Shown one piece after another: positions 25,907 through 34,627 of a stretch of 64,000 nucleotides of DNA. Origin of the DNA: Ga0077555 sp963746315 (GTDB lineage Bacteria > Pseudomonadota > Alphaproteobacteria > Rhizobiales > Hyphomicrobiaceae). Positions within the stretch are counted from its first letter, which is position 1. The number at the start of each line of letters is the position of its first letter. Under the pieces are notes generated by a model. The model saw only the letters and a program-made list of their open reading frames with translations. It ran no database searches and was not told where the DNA came from. The translations under genes and the position numbers were made by a program. The DNA is taken from the NCBI GenBank assembly GCA_963746315.1, contig CAVVAR010000012.1, positions 1,860,001 to 1,924,000 of the forward strand. Reading direction: 5' to 3'.

Positions 25907-27685
25907 TCACGGCTGCAATGGCCACACCAGTAGGATCATCGGCAAACCTACGACGATCACGATCAGCGTCAGTGGCAGGCCGAGACGTGCGTAGTCACCG
26001 AAGCGGTACCCGCCCGGCCCATAGACCAGCGTGTTCGACTGATGGCCAAAGGGGGTCAGGAAGTCGCAGCTCGCCCCGATCGCGACGGCCATCAGGAAGG
26101 GATCGATGTTGAGGCCTGTCTTCCTGGCGTAGCCGGCGGCGATCGGCCCCATCAAAAGCACGGTCGCCGCGTTGTTGAGGACCGGCGTCACGGCCAAGGT
26201 CGCAACCAGGAAGAGCGCCAGAGCGGCGACCGGCGCCCACCCTTGCGCGAACCCGACGATGGTCGAGGCAATCAACTCGGTGCCACCGGTCTTCTCGAGG
26301 GCCGCTGTGACCGGGATCAGCGCCGCCAGCAGCACGACCACCGGCCAGTCCACGGCCGCGTACATGTCGTTGAGCGGCATGACGCGAAGCACGCCGAGCA
26401 GCACTACCGCGGCCAGAAACGCGATGACGACCGGCAGCACACCGGCCGTCGCGAGAGCCACCGCGCCCATCATGATCAGCACCGGCAGGGATGCCCGCAC
26501 CGGCCGTCCGAGTGCGATCTTCCGCTCGGCGAGCGGAAGGCAGCCGAGCTCCTCCTGCGTGACGCTCATGGCGTCGAGCGGCCCCTGCAGCACCAGCACG
26601 TCTCCCGCCTCGAAGCGAACGTGCTTCAGCCGGCTCGTCGTCCGCTTGCCCTGCCGGCTCACGGCAAGCAGATTGACGCCGTAGCGCCTGAGGCCGAAGT
26701 CGAAGGCCGACCGGCCGATCAGCGGCGAGCTTCCCATCACCACCACCTCGGCAATGCCGAACCCGTCCGAGGTCAGCAACTGCTCGTCGGTATCCTTTGA
26801 GCCGACCAACTCGAGCTTGTGCTGGTCGACCACCCGTTTGAGAACCGCCGAGCCGGCCTCGATCACCAGGACGTCGCCCTGCTGGAGCTTCATCGTGCTC
26901 CACGGGATCACCCGGCGAACGTCACCGCGAATGACCGCCAATAGCGAGACGTCGTTGTCCTCCTCGAGTTGCCTCACGGTCTTACCGATTAAGGAGGAGC
27001 CCTTCGCGATCTTCGCCTCGGTCACATAGTCCTCGATCTTGAAGCGAGCGCTCGGCAGCGGAGCGCCACGGCGGTCCGCGGGAAGCAGCCGCCATGCAAA
27101 GGTGAGATAAGCGACACCGACCACCGCGATAGCAAGGCCGACCGGGGCGAAGTCGAACATACCGAACGGCGCAGCACCCAGGTCGCGGCGCACCACCGAG
27201 ATCAGCAGATTTGGCGGCGTGCCGATCAAGGTCCCCAGCCCGCCGAGCAGCGAGCCGAAGGCAATCGGCATCAGCACGATGGCCGGCGGCCGCCCGGTCC
27301 TCTCGGCAGCGACGATCGCAGCCGGCATGACGATGGCCAAGGCCCCAACGTTGTTCATGAAGGCAGACAGAACGGCCGTGAGCCCGGTCAGCGTCGCGAC
27401 CATGAGGCCCGGCGTCGTCATGACGGGGGCGGCAGCGTCGATGACGCGGTCGAGGACGCCCAACTCGCGGATGGCACCGCTCAGCACCAGCACCAGCACG
27501 ACCGTCACCACCGCGGGATCGGAGAACCCGAGGAAGGCATCGCCCGGCGCAACTACGCCGAGCAGAACCGAGGCGGTGAGCGCTGCGCCCGCGACCAGAT
27601 CGTGCCGCCACCGGCCCCAGACGAAGAGCACCAGCGTTGCAAGTAGAATGAGCCCCAGCAGGCCCACGGGTGGAATGCCGAACAC
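25907..27685 (-). CDS. SLC13-family permease with two TrkA-C domains
   Basis: This protein of about 592 residues of the divalent anion:Na+ symporter (DASS/ArsB-like) superfamily has about eleven membrane helices split by two central RCK-C/TrkA-C domains (ILLATL... helices, then KIAKGSSLIGKTVRQLEED and VVVMGSSPLIGRSAFDFGL). Such proteins carry sulfate, dicarboxylates or similar anions. The conserved MNNVGALAIVMP and NNAATVLLMGPI reentrant motifs are present. I place the start at a GTG at 27685 because GGAGGAC lies nine bases upstream and the protein then begins at the first helix; the longer frame to 27790 is not hydrophobic. Confidence 0.9.
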   Translation of the reverse strand: MFGIPPVGLLGLILLATLVLFVWGRWRHDLVAGAALTASVLLGVVAPGDAFLGFSDPAVVTVVLVLVLSGAIRELGVLDRVIDAAAPVMTTPGLMVATLTGLTAVLSAFMNNVGALAIVMPAAIVAAERTGRPPAIVLMPIAFGSLLGGLGTLIGTPPNLLISVVRRDLGAAPFGMFDFAPVGLAIAVVGVAYLTFAWRLLPADRRGAPLPSARFKIEDYVTEAKIAKGSSLIGKTVRQLEEDNDVSLLAVIRGDVRRVIPWSTMKLQQGDVLVIEAGSAVLKRVVDQHKLELVGSKDTDEQLLTSDGFGIAEVVVMGSSPLIGRSAFDFGLRRYGVNLLAVSRQGKRTTSRLKHVRFEAGDVLVLQGPLDAMSVTQEELGCLPLAERKIALGRPVRASLPVLIMMGAVALATAGVLPVVIAFLAAVVLLGVLRVMPLNDMYAAVDWPVVVLLAALIPVTAALEKTGGTELIASTIVGFAQGWAPVAALALFLVATLAVTPVLNNAATVLLMGPIAAGYARKTGLNIDPFLMAVAIGASCDFLTPFGHQSNTLVYGPGGYRFGDYARLGLPLTLIVIVVGLPMILLVWPLQP

Positions 27686-27862
27686 GGATGCCAGTCCTCC
27701 ATGAGCCCTGTCGCCGGAGTGATCCCGGGCAGGCAAGGCGCCCCAACGCTCAGTAGACGCCGCGGGTTCCGCGCCGGTTGGACACAGCACACCGGCGCCG
27801 ATAGTTTACCCGACTCTACCAATAGGCGTTCGAGCCAATTTCTGCAGCGACTGGAGCTCCTC

Positions 27863-28987
27863 TTGAAGATTCGCGCCGCCGTTCTCCACGAGATGGAGAA
27901 GCCCCGCCCCTACGCAACCTCTCGTCCCCTGGTCATCGAGGAGTTGGACCTCGCCCCGCCCGGAGACGGCGAGGTTCTCGTGCGGATCCGCGCGGCGGGC
28001 CTCTGCCACTCCGACCTCTCCACCATCAACGGTGACCGGCCTCGGCAGATGCCCATGGCGCTGGGCCACGAGGCTGCGGGCGAGGTTGTCGAGATCGGGG
28101 CCGGCGTCAAGGATCTGGCGGTCGGCGACCACGTCATCCTCGTGTTCGTACCGAGCTGCGGCCATTGCATACCCTGCGCCGAGGGGCGGCCCGCACTGTG
28201 CGAGCCCGGTGCCAAGGCGAACGGCGCCGGCACGCTACTGAGCGGGGGCATGCGCCTTTCGAAGGGCGGCAAGACCATCCATCACCATATCGGGGTATCG
28301 GCCTTCGCCGACTACGCCGTCGTCGCGCGCGAGAGTGCGATCAAGATCGAACGTTCCCTCGCATTCGAGGAAGCGGCCCTGTTCGGGTGTGCGGTCATCA
28401 CCGGCGCCGGCGCCGTGATCAACACGGCGCGCATGCCCGCAGGATCGAGCGCCGCCGTGGTCGGATTGGGCGGCGTTGGGCTGATGTCGATGCTGGCCGC
28501 GAGGTTAGCCGGGGCGCGCACCATCGTCGCCATCGACATGCTCGACGATAAGCTGGCCCTCGCACAGCAGCTCGGCGCGACACACACGGCGAACGCCCGG
28601 GACCCCGACTGTGCGGAGCAGGTGCGCGACCTGACGGGCGGCGGCGTCGACTTCGCGTTCGAGATGGCCTCGTCCGTGAAAGCGCTCGAGCTCGCCTACA
28701 AGATCACACGGCGCGGGGGCACGACTGTAACGGGCAGCCTGCCGCACCCCACGCACACCATGTGGCTGCCCGCGACCAACCTCGTCGCCGAGGAGCGGAC
28801 ATTGAAAGGCAGCTATGTCGGGAGCTGCGTGCCTCAGCGCGACATCCCGCGCTTCATCTCGCTCTATCAGCAAGGGTTGCTGCCGGTAGACCGTCTGATG
28901 AGCGAGCGGATCACCCTCGATCAGATCAACGAGGGCTTCGACCGGCTCGCTGACGGCGGCAGCGTTCGCCAAATTGTGGTGCCTTGA
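27863..28987 (+). CDS. Zinc-dependent alcohol dehydrogenase (MDR superfamily)
   Basis: This 374-residue medium-chain dehydrogenase has the catalytic-zinc Cys/His in AGLCHSDLS and GHEAAGEVVEIG, and structural-zinc cysteines in PSCGHCIPCAEGRPALCEPG. The NAD-binding VVGLGGVGLMSML completes the layout. It resembles class III-like and aryl/long-chain alcohol dehydrogenases with the FADYAVV segment. The start is taken as TTG at 27863, with GGAG seven bases upstream, giving MKIRAAVLHEM; an ATG at 27893 is the alternative. It is divergent from the SLC13 permease. The substrate is not determined. Confidence 0.9.
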   Translation: MKIRAAVLHEMEKPRPYATSRPLVIEELDLAPPGDGEVLVRIRAAGLCHSDLSTINGDRPRQMPMALGHEAAGEVVEIGAGVKDLAVGDHVILVFVPSCGHCIPCAEGRPALCEPGAKANGAGTLLSGGMRLSKGGKTIHHHIGVSAFADYAVVARESAIKIERSLAFEEAALFGCAVITGAGAVINTARMPAGSSAAVVGLGGVGLMSMLAARLAGARTIVAIDMLDDKLALAQQLGATHTANARDPDCAEQVRDLTGGGVDFAFEMASSVKALELAYKITRRGGTTVTGSLPHPTHTMWLPATNLVAEERTLKGSYVGSCVPQRDIPRFISLYQQGLLPVDRLMSERITLDQINEGFDRLADGGSVRQIVVP

Positions 28988-28996
28988 GGCTACGTC

Positions 28997-29446
28997 TCAG
29001 CGGGCGAGCATCTCCTTGACGAGGCTGCTCGCCTTGCCCATGTCGACCTCCCCCGTGTGACGGCTCTTCAGAGCGCCCATGACCTTGCCCATGTCCTTCG
29101 GACCGGCGGCCCCCGTCTCCGCGATCAACCCGGCGACCAGCTCGCGGGTCGCAGCCTCGCCCAGCATCCGTGGCAGGTAGCCCTCGATGACGGCGATCTC
29201 GGCGGCCTCCTTGGCCGCGAGCTCGGGCCGGCCACCCGCGTTGTATTGCTCGATCGAGTCGCGGCGCTGTTTCACCATGCGCGTCAAGACGGTGACGATG
29301 CCCACGTCGTCGATCTCCCCTTTGGTGCCCGGCTCCATGTCCGCACTCTTCACGGCCGAGATCATCAGCCGGATCACGCTGAGGCGTTCCTTCTCACCGG
29401 CCCTGAGGGCGGCCTTCATATCCTCGGTCAGGCGCTGGCGCAGCAT
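28997..29446 (-). CDS. GatB/YqeY domain protein
   Basis: This 149-residue protein of the YqeY family resembles the tail domain of the GatB amidotransferase subunit that recognises tRNA. Typical blocks are MLRQRLTEDMKAALRAGEKERLSVIRL, YNAGGRPELAAKEAAEIAVIEGYLP and the C-terminal MGKVMGALKSRHTGEVDMG. It may assist aminoacyl-tRNA chemistry, but the role of free YqeY is not settled. It starts at 29446, faces away from carA and shares a 190-base divergent promoter region with it, an arrangement common in Alphaproteobacteria. Confidence 0.92.
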   Translation of the reverse strand: MLRQRLTEDMKAALRAGEKERLSVIRLMISAVKSADMEPGTKGEIDDVGIVTVLTRMVKQRRDSIEQYNAGGRPELAAKEAAEIAVIEGYLPRMLGEAATRELVAGLIAETGAAGPKDMGKVMGALKSRHTGEVDMGKASSLVKEMLAR

Positions 29447-29636
29447 CGTGGCCTCCCATCGGGCTTGAGCTGCTAACTTGGTACGAGCCGGGCCCCGCGG
29501 CAAGACACGCCACCGCCGTCCCCTTCCACGTTTGACCCGCAGGCCCCATTCGCATAGGGTCCGCGCCCAAATCGGCCACCCGCGGCGACATGGCTCGGCC
29601 CGCCCGCGTGGCACCCCCACAAACCATGGCGAACCG

Positions 29637-30854
29637 ATGTCCGAAAGCAAGACGACCACCGCCTCCGGCGCCTGGGCCGAGGCCCCCACGACGGCACGCC
29701 TCGTGCTGGCCGATGGCTCCGTCATTGTCGGCTCCGGTCTTGGCGCCACGGGCCACGCCGTTGGCGAAGTGTGCTTCAACACGGCGATCACCGGCTACCA
29801 GGAGATCCTGACCGACCCGTCCTATGCAGGCCAGATCATCGTCTTCACGTTCCCTCACATCGGCAACGTCGGCACCAACAACGACGACACCGAGACCTCG
29901 AATCTCGCCTCGCGCTCGGGCGTCCGCGGCGCCGTTCTCAGAGCCGGCGTCACCGATCCGTCGAGCTGGCGCGCCGACAGCCACCTCGACACGTGGCTGA
30001 AGGCACGCGGGATCATCGCGATTGCCGGCGTCGACACCCGCGCACTCACCGCGCTGATCCGCGAGAAAGGAATGCCAAACGGCGTCATTGCCCACGAGCC
30101 GAGCGGCAAGTTCGATCTCGACAAGCTGAAGGACGAGGCCAAGGCGTGGCCCGGCCTGCTCGGCCTCGACCTCGTACCCGAGGTGACGAGCGGGCAGAGC
30201 TACGAATGGGACGAGATGCGCTGGGCCTGGGGCAAAGGCTACGAGCGTCAGCAGACCCCCGGCCTGCACGTCGTTGCCATCGACTACGGCCTGAAGCGCA
30301 ACATCCTGCGCTGCCTTGCGACGGCGGGCTGCCGCATCACCGTCGTCCCGGCCACGACCAAGGCCGAGGAGATCCTGGCGCGTAAGCCCGACGGCCTCTT
30401 CCTGTCGAACGGACCCGGCGATCCGGCGGCGACCGGCGTGTATGCGGTCCCCGAGATCAAGAAGCTCGTCGCGTCCGGCCTGCCCACGTTCGGCATCTGC
30501 CTCGGCCACCAGATGCTGGGATTGGCGCTGGGCGGCCGCACGATGAAGATGCTGCAGGGCCACCACGGCGCCAACCACCCGGTCAAGGACTTCACCACCG
30601 CCAAGGTGGAGATCACGTCGATGAACCATGGCTTTGCCGTCGACCGGGACTCGCTGCCGTCAGACGTCGAGGAGACCCACGTCTCGCTCTTCGACGGCTC
30701 GAACTGCGGGCTGCGTATCAAGGGCCGGCCCGTATTCTCGGTCCAGTACCATCCCGAAGCCTCGCCCGGCCCCGAGGATAGCCACTACCTCTTCACGCGC
30801 TTCGTCAACATGATGCGCGAAAAGAAGGGCATGCCATCGTTGCCCGAGCGTTGA
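29637..30854 (+). CDS. carA: Carbamoyl-phosphate synthase small (glutaminase) subunit
   Basis: This 405-residue protein hydrolyses glutamine and passes ammonia to CarB for carbamoyl phosphate, feeding arginine and pyrimidine synthesis. The N-terminal CPSase domain (FNTAITGYQEILTDPSY) precedes a class I glutamine amidotransferase domain with nucleophile Cys288 in FGICLGHQ and His372/Glu374 in YHPEASPGP. The start at 29637 gives the usual N-terminus; earlier frame residues are Arg-rich and not conserved. carB is not adjacent: the next gene is a Uma2-family protein. Confidence 0.97.
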   Translation: MSESKTTTASGAWAEAPTTARLVLADGSVIVGSGLGATGHAVGEVCFNTAITGYQEILTDPSYAGQIIVFTFPHIGNVGTNNDDTETSNLASRSGVRGAVLRAGVTDPSSWRADSHLDTWLKARGIIAIAGVDTRALTALIREKGMPNGVIAHEPSGKFDLDKLKDEAKAWPGLLGLDLVPEVTSGQSYEWDEMRWAWGKGYERQQTPGLHVVAIDYGLKRNILRCLATAGCRITVVPATTKAEEILARKPDGLFLSNGPGDPAATGVYAVPEIKKLVASGLPTFGICLGHQMLGLALGGRTMKMLQGHHGANHPVKDFTTAKVEITSMNHGFAVDRDSLPSDVEETHVSLFDGSNCGLRIKGRPVFSVQYHPEASPGPEDSHYLFTRFVNMMREKKGMPSLPER

Positions 30855-30905
30855 TGCGGCCCCCGCCGTTTCCCCGACCGGACAGTTTCTGGTAGGATCG
30901 CGGCC

Positions 30906-31499
30906 ATGAACGAGGTCGTCAAAGCCCCCACGCGCCGCAAATGGTCGCTCGACGAGCTGGACCGATTGGCGGCCCACGGCTTCTTCGGCGAGCATGAGCA
31001 CGTCGAGCTGATCGGGGGAGAACTCTACCAGATGGCGCCCAAGGGCATCAGGCACGAGATCATCCGTGGCGAGCTTGCTGATCGGTTTGGCGAGCAGCTT
31101 TCAGGTTCCGGTTTGAAGCTCAGGGTCGAGCTTGGTTGGCGGCCTACGGTCGCGCACTACCTGGAGCCCGATATCCTGATTGGCCGCGCCCAGCGGGACA
31201 TGCCTCGGATCCTGTCGCGCGACGTCCTGCTCGTCATCGAGATCGCGATGACCAGCCTCGATCACGATCAAGGCCTCAAGGCCGAGACCTATGCCGACCT
31301 CGGAATAGCCGACTACTGGGTGATCGACGCCGTCTCGCTCTCGACCCGCGTCCACCGCCGACCCGCTGAGCGCCGCTTCGCAGTGGTCTCCGACCATCCC
31401 CCGACCGAGACGCTGGTCTCGCTCCACGTTCCCGGACTGACGCTTCGCCTCGCCGATTTCGAGTTTGGCACCGACGGCCTCGAAGAGCGTGATCCGTGA
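30906..31499 (+). CDS. Uma2-family (DUF820) restriction-endonuclease-fold protein
   Basis: This 197-residue Uma2/DUF820 protein has the PD-(D/E)xK nuclease fold: ELIGGELYQMAPKGIRHE near the N-terminus, Asp in LEPDILIG, then the DVLLVIEIAMTSLDHD catalytic region and the family-typical YADLGIADYWVID. These proteins are abundant in cyanobacteria and some soil bacteria; their role is not established. It lies 50 bases after carA and overlaps the next gene by four bases (GTGA), so it is translated together with the ChaN-like lipoprotein. Confidence 0.9.
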   Translation: MNEVVKAPTRRKWSLDELDRLAAHGFFGEHEHVELIGGELYQMAPKGIRHEIIRGELADRFGEQLSGSGLKLRVELGWRPTVAHYLEPDILIGRAQRDMPRILSRDVLLVIEIAMTSLDHDQGLKAETYADLGIADYWVIDAVSLSTRVHRRPAERRFAVVSDHPPTETLVSLHVPGLTLRLADFEFGTDGLEERDP

Positions 31500-32575
31500 G
31501 GATCACCGGCCGCACGAGCCTGCTGCTCGGCATAGGGCTTCTAGCCCACGGGCTTGTCGCCGTCGTGGGACTGTCGAGCCCCGCACGGGGACAAAGCCCC
31601 CATCCACTCTGCGCCGCACGGGCCGCCATTTCCGAGGGCACGCCCGGCAGCGCCCTCCGTGCGTGCGCCATCATCGAGACGACCGGCCCGGACGGCGGCC
31701 CGCGTCGTCTCGATACTGCACGGGCATGGCCCACCGAGACCATTGCCCAGGCCGACCTGCTGCTCCTCGGCGAGGTCCACGACAACCCCGCCCACCACCG
31801 GCTTCGCAGCCAGCTCATCCTTGCCTTGGCGTCGAAAAAGGCAGCAGCACGCACGACGACCAGAACGGGCATGGTGTTCGAGCACATCCGCGCCGACCAG
31901 CATATGGCACTCGCCGCCTTTCGAGCAGCGGATCGCCAGCGTCCGCTAGGGGCGGAGGCCCTGCTCGCCGCATTGCGCTGGGAGACGTCCGGCTGGCCCG
32001 AGGCGGCGATGTTCGAGCCGCTGTTCGCCGCCGCGCTCGACGTCGAATGGCCGATCCTGCCTGGCAACCTCTCACGCGACGACATTCGCGCAGTGGCGCG
32101 CAACGGCATGGGGGTCGTGCCCGCCGAGGAGGTGGTCCGGCTGGGTCTCGATCAACAGCTGTCGGAGCCTCTCCAGTCGGCTTTGCTGGACCAGCTCGAG
32201 GCGTCGCATTGCGGGCTCGTGCCCCGCACCGCCTTTGGTGGAATGGCCGACGCCCAGCGCTACCGCGACGCCCACATGGCCCGCACGCTCGTGGATGCCG
32301 CTGCGACACACGGACGGGCGATCCTGCTCGCCGGCAACGGTCACGTCCGGGCCGACCGGGGTGTGCCATGGCATCTCGCGCGGATGGCTCCAGAGCGCCG
32401 CAGCGTCACGATCCTATATGTCGAGGTGGCACCCCAAACCGTGGATCTCGACGCCTACGTCGAGCGTGGCTCCGATGGCAAGCCGACCGCCGACTATGTC
32501 GTGCTCACCCCACGCATAGCTCGGCCCGACCCGTGCGCCGAGATGCGCCGGCAGCACAAGCCGCCGGCACGCTGA
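31496..32575 (+). CDS. ChaN-family haem-binding protein (DUF399)
   Basis: This 359-residue exported protein has an N-terminal signal sequence (SLLLGIGLLAHGLVAVVG) and the ChaN core: LLLLGEVHDNPAHH near residue 90, then FEHIRADQHMAL, and a late ILLAGNGHVRADRGVP motif with the second conserved His. Campylobacter ChaR/ChaN-type proteins bind haem and act in iron uptake; by analogy this is a haem or iron handling lipoprotein or periplasmic protein. The start is a GTG overlapping the Uma2 stop. No TonB or haem transporter gene lies beside it. A cytochrome c gene converges from the right. Confidence 0.85.
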   Translation: MRITGRTSLLLGIGLLAHGLVAVVGLSSPARGQSPHPLCAARAAISEGTPGSALRACAIIETTGPDGGPRRLDTARAWPTETIAQADLLLLGEVHDNPAHHRLRSQLILALASKKAAARTTTRTGMVFEHIRADQHMALAAFRAADRQRPLGAEALLAALRWETSGWPEAAMFEPLFAAALDVEWPILPGNLSRDDIRAVARNGMGVVPAEEVVRLGLDQQLSEPLQSALLDQLEASHCGLVPRTAFGGMADAQRYRDAHMARTLVDAAATHGRAILLAGNGHVRADRGVPWHLARMAPERRSVTILYVEVAPQTVDLDAYVERGSDGKPTADYVVLTPRIARPDPCAEMRRQHKPPAR

Positions 32576-32596
32576 CGGCCGACGCCGAGACCCGGT

Positions 32597-33217
32597 CTAT
32601 TTCGCCTTCGCCGGCGGCATCGCCTTGCCGCTGGCATCGACCTGGGGAAACCCCGCCCGCATGTAGGCGATGATCTGCCAGATCTCGTCGCGCTTCAGGC
32701 TGTCCTTGAACGCCGGCATTTGCGATTGGAACTGCTCGCCACCGTCAGCGATGGTCCAGAGCAGATACTCGTCCACCGAGATCGGGCGGCGGATCATGTA
32801 GGCGAGCAGCGCTGGAGACGGCGAGATCGCGTTCTCTGCGTCGCCGTCACCGAGCCCGTCCTTGCCGTGGCACGAGGCGCAGTGTTGGGTGTAGAGCCTG
32901 CCGCCCTCAGCCGTCGTCTCGGGGCCCGGGGTGGCCGTCGACTTGGCTCCATCGTAGGCCGGCGGAACGCCGTAGTGCATGTAGGTCGTGTGGCGCAGCA
33001 GCCGCGTCATCATGCCTTTCGGCATGCGGCCAGGTCCCCACAGCTCCTTCACCATCCAGTCAGGCTGCCAGTAGTCGGCGCCGCCGCGCGGAACAGACTT
33101 GGGAGCTTGAGCCTGTTGGGCAAGGGGGCTCACCGTAATGGTGCCGGCAACAGCCGCTGCCGCCAAAGCCGAAAGCGCGGCGCGCCTGACGCGCCGTCCG
33201 TGACCGGAATCAATCAT
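32597..33217 (-). CDS. Exported c-type cytochrome
   Basis: This 206-residue periplasmic protein has a signal peptide (residues 1-37, cleavage near AQQAQA) and one haem c motif Cys113-Ala-Ser-Cys116-His117. A later Met in QSQMPAFKDSL is the likely second axial ligand. A conserved-looking stretch between residues 45 and 85 (YWQPDWMVKELWGPGRMPKGMM) precedes the haem domain. It resembles single-haem subunits that serve alcohol, sulfite or other periplasmic dehydrogenases, but no partner dehydrogenase adjoins it. The gene converges on chaN with about 20 bases between them. Confidence 0.88.
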   Translation of the reverse strand: MIDSGHGRRVRRAALSALAAAAVAGTITVSPLAQQAQAPKSVPRGGADYWQPDWMVKELWGPGRMPKGMMTRLLRHTTYMHYGVPPAYDGAKSTATPGPETTAEGGRLYTQHCASCHGKDGLGDGDAENAISPSPALLAYMIRRPISVDEYLLWTIADGGEQFQSQMPAFKDSLKRDEIWQIIAYMRAGFPQVDASGKAMPPAKAK

Positions 33218-33253
33218 GCCGCAACCCCCTGGTGCTGACCTTTGCTGGCGATG

Positions 33254-33517
33254 CTATGCCGGATAGGCCGCAGGATCGACACCGCACGTCTCGAGGAACT
33301 TTCGGATCTGCACGACCTCCTCCTTGGGTAGGCTGTGGTGCGCGTGGCTGAACGCCACCGAGTGGCCGTTCAAGCTGACGCCAATTCTGTTCCCCGACTT
33401 GTTCTCGACCTCGGCCCCGAGCTCCTCGAATACGTGCACGACGTCCTTGAAATCGATATTGGCGCTGATCGGATGCGCGAAGAGAGCGTGCAGCACCTTG
33501 CGATGGCGGTGGTTCAT
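33254..33517 (-). CDS. HicA-like small protein (dsRNA-binding-like fold)
   Basis: This 87-residue protein starts at 33517. The order KVLHALFAHPISANIDFKDVV, then EVENKSGNRIGVSLNG, then HSVAFSHAHHSLPKEEVVQIRKFLE resembles HicA mRNA interferases, with the His in a HAHH segment at the expected place after the central strands. No HicB antitoxin gene adjoins it, and it is longer than most HicA toxins, so an orphan or non-toxic relative is likely. A longer in-frame extension to 33868 runs under the TauE/SafE gene and is not used. Confidence 0.75.
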   Translation of the reverse strand: MNHRHRKVLHALFAHPISANIDFKDVVHVFEELGAEVENKSGNRIGVSLNGHSVAFSHAHHSLPKEEVVQIRKFLETCGVDPAAYPA

Positions 33518-33746
33518 GAAGTTGTCCTGTCCCGTCGAACGTGATGGCCGACCATGGCCGCCTTGCGACGGGGACGAATTGAGCATGATCAATCGGCGTC
33601 TGATCGGCAGCCGTTGACGTTGGCGGTCCCATCTGGCTCTCATGCGCACCCGTTCCCGGATTGTCGCTGCCGACGAGCCCCTGGGCACACCACCGATCAG
33701 CTGGCCCATCGTCGCGGCCGCCTGCCACACACAGGACTGAGCAAGC

Positions 33747-34574
33747 ATGATGGCGATGGACTGGTCGTCCCTGGCGCTGACGGCGGCCGCGTTGGCTGCG
33801 GCGGGCTTCCTGTCCGGCTTTCTGGCCGGCCTCCTCGGCATTGGCGGCGGTGCCGTGGTGGTCATCACCCTTTACGAGGCTTTTCGCTGGATGGGCGTGG
33901 ACGAGGCCGTCCGCATGCACCTTGCCACGGGGACCGCACTCGCCATCATCGCCCCCACGACGCTGCGCTCGTTCGCGGCACACCGCGCCCGCGGCATCGC
34001 CGACCTCGCCTTCGTCAAACGGATGGCGGTGCCTGTGATCGCAGGCGTGGTGCTCGGCTCGCTGGTCGCGCGAAGCTCCGGCGGCGATGTGCTGAAGTGG
34101 GTCTGGGTGATCATGGGCACGTTCCTTGCCGTGCGCATGTTCCTCGGCCGCGACGATTGGCGGCTCGGTCCTGACATTCCAAAGAGCCTCGCCGTCGAGG
34201 CCTACGGCGTCGTCATCGGGACCATCTCGACGTTGATGAGCATCGGCGGTGGCGCGTATGTCGTCATCCTGATGACGCTCTACGGCCGCAGCCTGCATCA
34301 GGCCGTAGCGACATCGTCAGGCTTCGGACCGCTGATCGCGATTCCGGGGCTGGTCGGCTTCATGTGGGCCGGCTGGGGCACGACCGGTGTTCCGCCTGGA
34401 ACCATCGGCTACGTCAGCCTTCTCGGCGCCGCCCTGGCAATACCGACCGGACTGCTCGCCGCGCCACTCGGCGCGAAACTGTCGCACGGTCTATCCAAGC
34501 GCGGGCTCGAGCTCGCCTTCGGCATCTTCATGTCCCTGGTGGTCGTGCGCTTCCTCGTGAGCATCATGCTTTGA
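33747..34574 (+). CDS. TauE/SafE-family sulfite/anion exporter
   Basis: This 275-residue membrane protein has about eight helices in two repeats. Each repeat carries the family motif: GFLAGLLGIGGGAVVV at residues 24-40 and TLMSIGGGAYVVILM in the second half. These permeases export sulfite, sulfoacetate or related anions and are often linked to sulfur metabolism. The nearest candidates are the downstream enoyl-CoA hydratase and the divergent HicA-like gene, which do not identify a substrate. Several closely spaced ATG codons (33747, 33750, 33756) could serve as the start. Confidence 0.9.
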   Translation: MMAMDWSSLALTAAALAAAGFLSGFLAGLLGIGGGAVVVITLYEAFRWMGVDEAVRMHLATGTALAIIAPTTLRSFAAHRARGIADLAFVKRMAVPVIAGVVLGSLVARSSGGDVLKWVWVIMGTFLAVRMFLGRDDWRLGPDIPKSLAVEAYGVVIGTISTLMSIGGGAYVVILMTLYGRSLHQAVATSSGFGPLIAIPGLVGFMWAGWGTTGVPPGTIGYVSLLGAALAIPTGLLAAPLGAKLSHGLSKRGLELAFGIFMSLVVVRFLVSIML

Positions 34575-34627
34575 CGCCCAGCGCCACAACTGCAGGACCG
34601 AGCCCGAACAGCGAAAGGAGCTTCACG

